This document shows, piece by piece, positions 57,862 through 64,000 of a stretch of DNA of 64,000 bases. Location: NCBI GenBank assembly GCA_016630905.1, contig WBMQ01000002.1, positions 2,852,001 to 2,916,000 on the forward strand, read 5' to 3'. The notes under the pieces were generated by a model. That model was not told where the DNA came from. It ran no database searches and saw only the letters and a program-made list of their open reading frames with translations. This stretch comes from Capillidium heterosporum (taxonomy: Eukaryota; Entomophthoromycota; Entomophthoromycetes; Entomophthorales; Capillidiaceae). Numbering within the stretch: the first letter of the stretch is position 1; every line of letters begins with the position of its first letter. The position numbers were made by a program, and so were the translations under genes.

Positions 57862-58911
57862 GGCGATGCAATTAATAGGTTACCCAAAAGTTGGAATTTG
57901 AAGAGTATTTATATAATATTTCATGAATCCATGTTTCGGGATGGATAGTTTATTCTCAAGTATCAACATCAAAAATTTATTAGATAAATCTATTTTTAGC
58001 TTTTTAGTAAACAAACTATTTGAAAACCCAATAATTTCAAAGAATATCTTGCGGTGAGTGTAAAAAATTGGCCGTAATCAACTCGAATTTATTAGATTTA
58101 TATTACGCCTCACATCCAATAAACTAATTTTTAATACCACATACCTGCTTTTACCTTTATAGATATGATGGGGATGATGGAAGGATCAATCCAAAAAGGG
58201 ATGTACCGAATCTATATGTTTGTGTTTGTCCGCCCATATATCAACTTTAGACTGGCAAAGTATTGCGATCAAATAGATTCATTTAGCACTAGACTCTACC
58301 CTAAGCTTTGGCTTGGTGGGCAAAGTTCAATCCCGTAGCCTCACAAGCTACGATTCTATGCTGAGCGTATCAGCTTATGGAAAACTATAGAATTACTGTC
58401 CAAAACTGTATTATCCAAGATCGATTCCTGTATAGTTGCTGTAAGTGAAATTGAAAGGTCAACATATTCAATAAATTGGAGAAAAATATTATAGTCACTT
58501 TCAACTATTGGTTTATTGTATATTTTGTAGGTAGATAGTTGAATAATAATCCAAATATTTAAGAAACATTATAGAATATGGTACAGTTATATAGAATACA
58601 ATATAATGAAATAAGGATATCGATGCATTTAACACACATGTAATTTATTTTAAAACTTGCTCACAAATAACTTTTATCCTTACAAATCCAGTGAAAAATA
58701 GTATATAAAAGTAATATCAATAATCAACCCTACACTTTCAATCTTAACTATCTTATCCATATCTAAGTAAAATACCAACATATATCAAATCGACAATAGA
58801 TATTTAATTAAACAAATTGAGCCAACCAATCTATAGTCTATTACACATAAGCCTCAGTAGGTCTCCTAGCTCGTCCCCTAAAACTAATAAGCATCTCATC
58901 AATTCAAAAAA
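57862..58911. other. Intergenic
   Basis: Upstream of the Zn2Cys6 gene. A 6-bp stem with 7-nt loop at 58334-58352 (CGTAGC-CTCACAA-GCTACG) looks like an anticodon arm, but no tRNA surrounds it. No other feature. Confidence 0.45.
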
Positions 58912-61275
58912 TTACCTAAAGATATCAATTAACCTGTCGTACTCTATCCTACGACCCTTACCACGGCATATGCGCAAGTATTCCACGATAGGTAGTGGTA
59001 GTCTGTTACCAAAGTCAATCAACAGGTTGGTTTTGATCTTATTGAAAACCTCCCAGTTGGTCATATTTTGCCTCCCTCTAGTCTTCCTGAATGGTCGGTA
59101 GGGTAGGCTACCTTCCAACATCTCGATCATGAGGTAGGCAATCGCTTCCAGATCATCCCAGTAGGTCGGTACGTGACCAGTATGTACAGCCAAGCTGGCG
59201 TACTTGGGGGTCCCGGTCAACGCCTTATTGTTTGACCCCAATTTAGCTCGTGCCTTGGATTTGCTGAGCTGCTTGGGCATGTCAACCTCCAGCTTGGCAA
59301 GCCCAAAGTCAATGAGTTTGAGCTGGGGGCGCCAGCTGCCTTCGTAAGGTTCGTCGTAGTTTCTGTCATCTTGAGGACCCAATTTGAAGAAAAAGTAGTC
59401 CAAGGCGGTCGAATTTAATTGGAGGTCTGAATCAGTAGCGGACAACCCGATTAAAAAATTGTGGGGCTTGACGTCGCGATACACCAAACCTTTACTATGC
59501 ACTTGTTCCATAATCTGTATCTATATTTAAAAGTTACTAAGATAAATGTAAAAAAATTACCATCTGTATACCTAGCTCCATAATCGATCGCAGCCGGAAG
59601 GAGTAGCCGGAAGGGGGGACGATCTTACGCAAAGAGGGCCCTAACAGATCCATGACCATGATCCTATATCCGTTCTCACTACCAAAGTGCAATATCTCGG
59701 GTAAAAACTTTTGTTGGCCTAATAATTGGTAAATGTTGTACTCACGGACCATGTGTGAGGTAGTCCTCTCCTCTAACTCACGCTTGATGGCAATTTGGCA
59801 GCTCGAAGTCAAATTTTGGCCTAGAAACACGTCAGAGAACCCTCCCGAATCGAGCTTACGCAGGATCTTCCATCGGTTGAAAAGTATGGCTGGATATAAG
59901 TTAGCAAAGTTGGGTTAAAATAGCTTACTTTGTTGCTCAGAACTGCCTTCTGCAGTAAATTGATCGTAGTCAAAGTCTCCAACCCATAGTGACCGTTTGA
60001 TAGATGCATCGTGGACAGGCATATCCCAACTTGATGTCGGCTTACATTTGTCTAAGGGTTTGCTGAATCCGAGGTCAAAGTTATCACTTTGATGCTCCCA
60101 GGCTCCATTGATATCGAGATCTTCAAGTTGAGGTTCCTCCCAATTCGTATTAACTTTGAGGTCCATTTTAGTTTGATTTCCAGGCTGTTGTTTGCTCCAT
60201 TCCTTTGAAAACACATTTGGCTTGATAGATGAGATCTCACAGTTACTTTTCGCATGTTCAATTGGTGGCTTGAAATTGTTTGGCTGATCTTCACAATTGG
60301 TGAAAGCGGTCCTCTGACTATGATGGGGTTTACTATCGTAATAACTTTCCTTGGAGCTTTCGTGTTTAGGTAAAGACTTCCAATAATTTGGGACAAACGA
60401 ACTACCTTGTTTGCTCAATGTTGTAGCTTGATCATCACCGGCATTCCATTCTTTTTTGATCAAAGGTTTATCGCTGGAATCTTTGTCCCAGCTTCTTAAA
60501 TTTGGTTTAGTTGGGACTTCACTCCAATTCCTGGATTCTTGGTATTTCGGTATAGCCTTGGGTTCAAGTGCGTTATTCCAGTTTTTTGAATGTCTTTCCT
60601 TTGCAAAATTTGTCTCTCCCGTTTTAACATGCCTTGAGGGAACATCCCATTGGTTTCCACACGATTCTTTATTAGTAGCAGTTTGATTCCGGCCATTTGT
60701 TAAATTTTCAGTTGATTTTTTGGCCAAATTATTGAGATGGTGATTATCAGTTGAAGGAATTTGACTCCAGTTCTTGACAGATTGGTTTTTCATGTCGGTT
60801 AGGTTGTTATCCCACAAGCTGTTCTTCCATAACAAATCGTCCTTATCTTCACTGTAATCCTTACTGAGCGACGTAACTCTTTTATTGTCGAAGCTTGACT
60901 TATCTTTCTCTGTAGACCATAAGCCTTTCTCCAATATTGCATCGGCTTTGTCCTTAGATCTTTCGTAATCATGTAGTTCTGATTTTGGTGGCCCTCTATT
61001 TCTCATCTCTCGGCTGTTTGAATAGTTTGATTGTAAGTACCTCGAGTTGCCTTGACTTGAGCAGTTATCAGAAAGGTCCCAATTCAAACTGACGCCTAAA
61101 TTAAACTAAGAAAGGTTAATTCACAAGTAATACCTTCATTTTTGTTGGTATTTTTATTATTTCGTTTGCTGGTTGAATGCTCACAAGACTCTACTTTTGT
61201 TCGATTGTTGAATTTTCCATAGTACTTGCCATCTTTATCATTACTGAATTGATTATCTTTTTTAAATTTACTCAT
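58912..61275 (-). CDS. Casein kinase 1-type kinase with a long tryptophan-repeat N-terminus
   Basis: Exons on the - strand: 61275-61134, 61095-59929, 59889-59561 and 59520-58912; introns 38-40 nt, all in phase, 748 residues. The first 435 residues are Asn/Ser/Lys-rich and low in hydrophobics except for about 16 evenly scattered Trp, often as NWSxxP-like units (NWSQIPS, QWDVPSR, NWSEVPT, NWEEPQL, SWDMPVH). The kinase domain starts near residue 440: Gly loop KLDSGGFSDVFLGQ, Lys in IAIKRE, catalytic YRDVKPHNFLIG, LIDFGLAK, and the CK1 hallmark GTPKYASLAVHTGHVPTYWD-DLEAIAYLM. An acidic/aromatic insert of about 30 residues sits before the DFG. All catalytic residues are kept. The Trp array may bind partner pockets as in GW-repeat proteins, but that is inference. 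No close named homologue recognised. Confidence 0.9.
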
Positions 61276-61889
61276 GTCGAAAGTCAATGATTGAATTCAC
61301 AAGATACTAATTCGCTTAGTTCTTATATGATGCACAATGGCTTCAACTGAATATCTAAATCGAAATGTAGCGTATTTACCTAGCTCTTGTAGAAAAAGTA
61401 CCTTATAGATTTGTGATGTTTGCTTTGTAGGTTATATGTTGATCTATTCTAATTGATTGGACTGAATTGTTTGAAGCGGCACAATTCCCTTTGCTAAATC
61501 ATATTTAAACATGCCAATAGTCAAAATAAAGTTGCATTGTTTTTATAAAGATCACTTGAAAGCCTATGAAAGCGAATTTTCAAATAATTGATCTAGTATT
61601 AGAAATGCAGTGGTATATGTATGAGCCTAGTTTATCTAACTTTGTTAAGTTAAATAATAAGCATACGTAATGAAAGCATTTATTAAGCTTACACTCATTT
61701 CACATTATTTTAAATATTATCATTCTATCATTCCTAAAATCAGTATATACAATAAAGCAAAAGTTTACGTCACAATATACAACATACATTAAAATACTGT
61801 AGCATGCCTTCTAAAAACTCATTAAGCTATACATTGATGCTTAAAAGCATATTTAATTAGAAAAGGCAAAATTAATTTGCTTAACGAAA
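61276..61889. other. Intergenic
   Basis: Promoter of the CK1-type gene and 3' flank of the CaM kinase gene. AT-rich, with no supported feature. Confidence 0.5.
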
Positions 61890-63266
61890 CTAGGCGATAA
61901 CCTGCACTTGTGAGATGTCCTCTTCCTCGGGGAGTGGAGCCTTGTTCTTCTTGACACCTTCAACTCCAAATCGAACCTTGTTGATGGCTTTTACCAAACC
62001 CACCGCTTTACGGAAGGTGCTTCTAGCGTTGAAGTTCTCACGGATACCAGGCAACAAGTTGGTGGCAGGTGCTTCTTCCACTTCAGAAATAGGTACTGGA
62101 ACACCTACCGATTCAGGGTGTCGCTGACGGTAAATTTCATTTAGCCAGGGATGCTGCAAGGCCTGTTTAGCCGTCATACGTTCAGTTGGGTTGATCAACA
62201 GCAAGCATTGGATGAAATTTTTGGCAGTGTCGGATACACCCCTCCAAAACTGCTCAGGAGCAAAGGCGTACTTGGCCTGTAAGATGTTGGTAAAGTCACA
62301 GCGCTCGTCCGAAGTATCGAAGGGTGGGTATCCACATAGTAGGTAATAGGCGATTACACCGATGGCCCACATGTCACTAGTTCAAATTAGAAATTTATAG
62401 AGTAGGTTTAACTTACACTGGTTTACTGTGGCCGGATTTTTTGAAGATTTCAGGGGCCTAGGGAAACATAAGTTAAAACGAAATAAAAATCAGTACCATG
62501 TAGCCTGGGGTTCCGCAGGTGGTACTTAGAGAATCACTTTCATCGGTATCTATGATCCTCGACAATCCAAAGTCACTAATCAACAGTTCGCTGTTGTTAT
62601 CTGCCGTTCTAAACAGTAGATTTTCGGGCTATAGAGTGATTAATTGTAGCCTATATGAGTTTAGTCGTTTACCTTTAGATCTATAAACTTGAGTCAGTAA
62701 ATTTATAAATATTTTAGTCTACCTCTGTGGACGATCCCATGGTCATGTAAGTAGGCAACCGAGTCGACGATGGTATAGATAAGCTCAGCGGCATCTTTCT
62801 CGAAAAAACTCCCTTGGATCGTAGATACGATCGAAAAGTTCCCCTCCGGTAGCAAGCTCCGTTATTATATAGACTAAAAGTTAATTATAAAAATGCAAAT
62901 AAACTTACGATTATTTGCCGTTTCAAAACAGTCCATCATAGACAAGATGTTGGGATGGCCTAACGAAATTTTTCGAAGGATTTCTATCTCATTTCTAATA
63001 AGATGTTCACGTCCTCGCATCAGTCTCTTGTTTAAAATCTTGGCTGCGTAGTAGCTTCCAGTTTCGATCTATACATTATAAACTTAGCAATTAAAACTTT
63101 TCCATTCCTACCTCAATAGCCTCTACATTAGAAAAAAGATATTGAGTTATACATAGCAATATTTAAAAGTACCTTTTACTATAGCGTAAGAACCTTGGCC
63201 TAAAGTCTTTGCCGTCTTGTATCTGCATGGAATGGTAACTACTTGCTGGGGTGGCGTACTCAACAT
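61890..63266 (-). CDS. Ca2+/calmodulin-dependent protein kinase (eight exons, two microexons)
   Basis: Exons on the - strand: 63266-63173, 63122-63112 (11 nt), 63068-62909, 62873-62723, 62680-62673 (8 nt), 62628-62497, 62457-62417 and 62376-61890; about 360 residues. Kinase motifs: Gly loop LGQGSYAIVK, YAAKILNKRL, ELATGGELFDRI, catalytic GIVHRDLKPENLLF, ISDFGLSRI and CGTPGYMAPEI. The tail FNARSTFRKAVGLVKAINKV is the autoinhibitory/calmodulin-binding helix of fungal CaMK1/2. The 8-nt exon supplies Asp-Leu-Lys of the catalytic loop. In exon 4, at 62811-62817 (CCAAGGG on the - strand), one extra base separates ELFDRIYDP from GSFFEKDAAEL; only by skipping it do all eight exons keep phase. This is an indel or a +1 frameshift. 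The enzyme transmits calcium signals for growth and stress. Confidence 0.93.
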
Positions 63267-63311
63267 CTTTGTTGGTTGATTAGGTGAAGTTGAAGTTGAA
63301 AGGTGAACACT

Positions 63312-63318
63312 CTTTATA
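63312..63318 (-). promoter_or_regulatory. TATA box of the CaM kinase gene
   Basis: TATAAAG on the - strand about 50 bp before the ATG. Confidence 0.45.
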
Positions 63319-64000
63319 ACTCTTAGCCAAGTAAAAATTGGTACTGAATGGGATTATCCCGATGCGGTAAAAATAGTTGAAGTCCTTTGGTAAATTAATT
63401 CAAGTTATTGTAAAGTTCCAAACCTGGAAATAAGATGTTCCAGGTGTTGCATTATTCGCCGAGCAAATTTAAAATTCTTGACAAACTTCAGTCTCCAGGT
63501 TTCATGGTTGGGTGTCATATCTTTATTCTGTCAAGCATAGCTATTTTAGAATCGGTAACCATCCGAAATCTAAAGATATGTACTGTCAAAACTCAAGCTA
63601 CTTGAAAATAGTGGCTTAGACTTTATTGCTTTGTTCAGAAAAGCTGGGTAACCCTTTACAAAATACACTTATAAAAAGCTACACAGTTTTTTTAAACAGA
63701 GTAGTAGATGCACGTATCGATATTCCCCTATTGAAGCGCCTACTTTTATTCTTTAGGGGAGGATACAAGCAAGTAAGGTTGCTTACCTTGTTCAACAACT
63801 TTTCATTTGTTATGTTCTTAAAGACAAGTCTACTTGTAGTCCTAATTACCCGTTTACATATGCTTTCAATTACTATATTTCACAACGACCTACAATTATA
63901 GCTGAATTTTATTTAGTCACTCTTATGGTATAAAGAAACCTATACCAAAGCTACATCTTGCCACCTACCGTACATTTGGCCAAGCTGTAGCTACTTTTAC
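63319..64000. other. Intergenic to window end
   Basis: Upstream of the CaM kinase gene. A 91-codon + frame at 63626-63901 is hydrophobic and motif-free and is not supported as a gene. Confidence 0.4.

Noticed and set aside
58334-58352. Stem-loop CGTAGC-CTCACAA-GCTACG resembling a tRNA anticodon arm (anticodon CAC)
   Set aside because: No D arm, acceptor stem or downstream T arm; the only TTCAATCC motif is on the wrong side.
63626-63901. 91-codon + frame near the window end
   Set aside because: Hydrophobic, no Kozak or TATA context, no splice partner and no family likeness.

Overview
The window is nuclear DNA of a fungus. The evidence is the set of genes: a KTR/KRE2-type alpha-1,2-mannosyltransferase, a Mig1/CreA-type zinc finger, a Zn2Cys6 regulator, a Mim1-like outer-membrane protein, a CENP-B-like transposase-derived protein and a fungal-type CaM kinase. 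Introns are numerous and short (mostly 35-65 nt, GT-AG, often with a TACTAAC-like branch site) and intergenic DNA is AT-rich. This fits Dikarya outside the budding yeasts, but I cannot name the species.

Layout. 1-1.7 kb: CENP-B-like gene cut by the window edge. 3.0-4.1 kb: Golgi mannosyltransferase. 5.5-11.0 kb: a decayed F-box gene split by a 4.27-kb terminal-inverted-repeat element with a GC-richer body and an intact 480-codon ORF of no family I recognise; its left end is triplicated as three 391-bp tandem units. 14.6-15.4 kb: Mig1/CreA-like repressor. 19.2-20.1 kb: TMEM70-like mitochondrial protein. 21.5-23.7 kb: dihydroxy-acid dehydratase (ILV3, nine exons) with two Gcn4-type sites upstream. 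25.8-26.7 kb: a stand-alone RPA1-N-domain protein in six exons. 29.6-30.5 kb: Rho GTPase with a 6-nt exon. 32.2-33.6 kb: eight-exon gene of unknown function. 34.8-35.4 kb: eIF1. 47.4-48.4 kb: RNase H1. 49.3-49.7 kb: Mim1-like. 50.1-50.9 kb: complex I PSST/NDUFS7. 52.2-52.8 kb: acidic secreted protein. 53.0-54.1 kb: chorismate mutase. 57.0-57.9 kb: Zn2Cys6 protein. 58.9-61.3 kb: casein-kinase-1 domain behind a long tryptophan-repeat region. 61.9-63.3 kb: Ca2+/calmodulin-dependent kinase.

The genes are mostly independent housekeeping units, not a cluster. Amino-acid synthesis (ILV3, chorismate mutase), mitochondrial function (TMEM70-like, Mim1, NDUFS7) and signalling (Rho, CK1, CaMK) recur. The long gaps between them are not blank: several hold decayed gene copies, including a diverged duplicated segment (23.9-25.2 and 27.4-29.0 kb) and a family of small Cys/His-tailed proteins, one of which lies in the loop of a 66-bp inverted repeat.

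Most promising for novelty: the TIR element at 6602-10869 with its unidentified protein. Also notable are three conserved genes in which the frame is out by exactly one base in the same direction (+1), the microexons, and the CK1-Trp-repeat protein. Exon coordinates were derived by eye from splice signals, reading frame and protein family fit.
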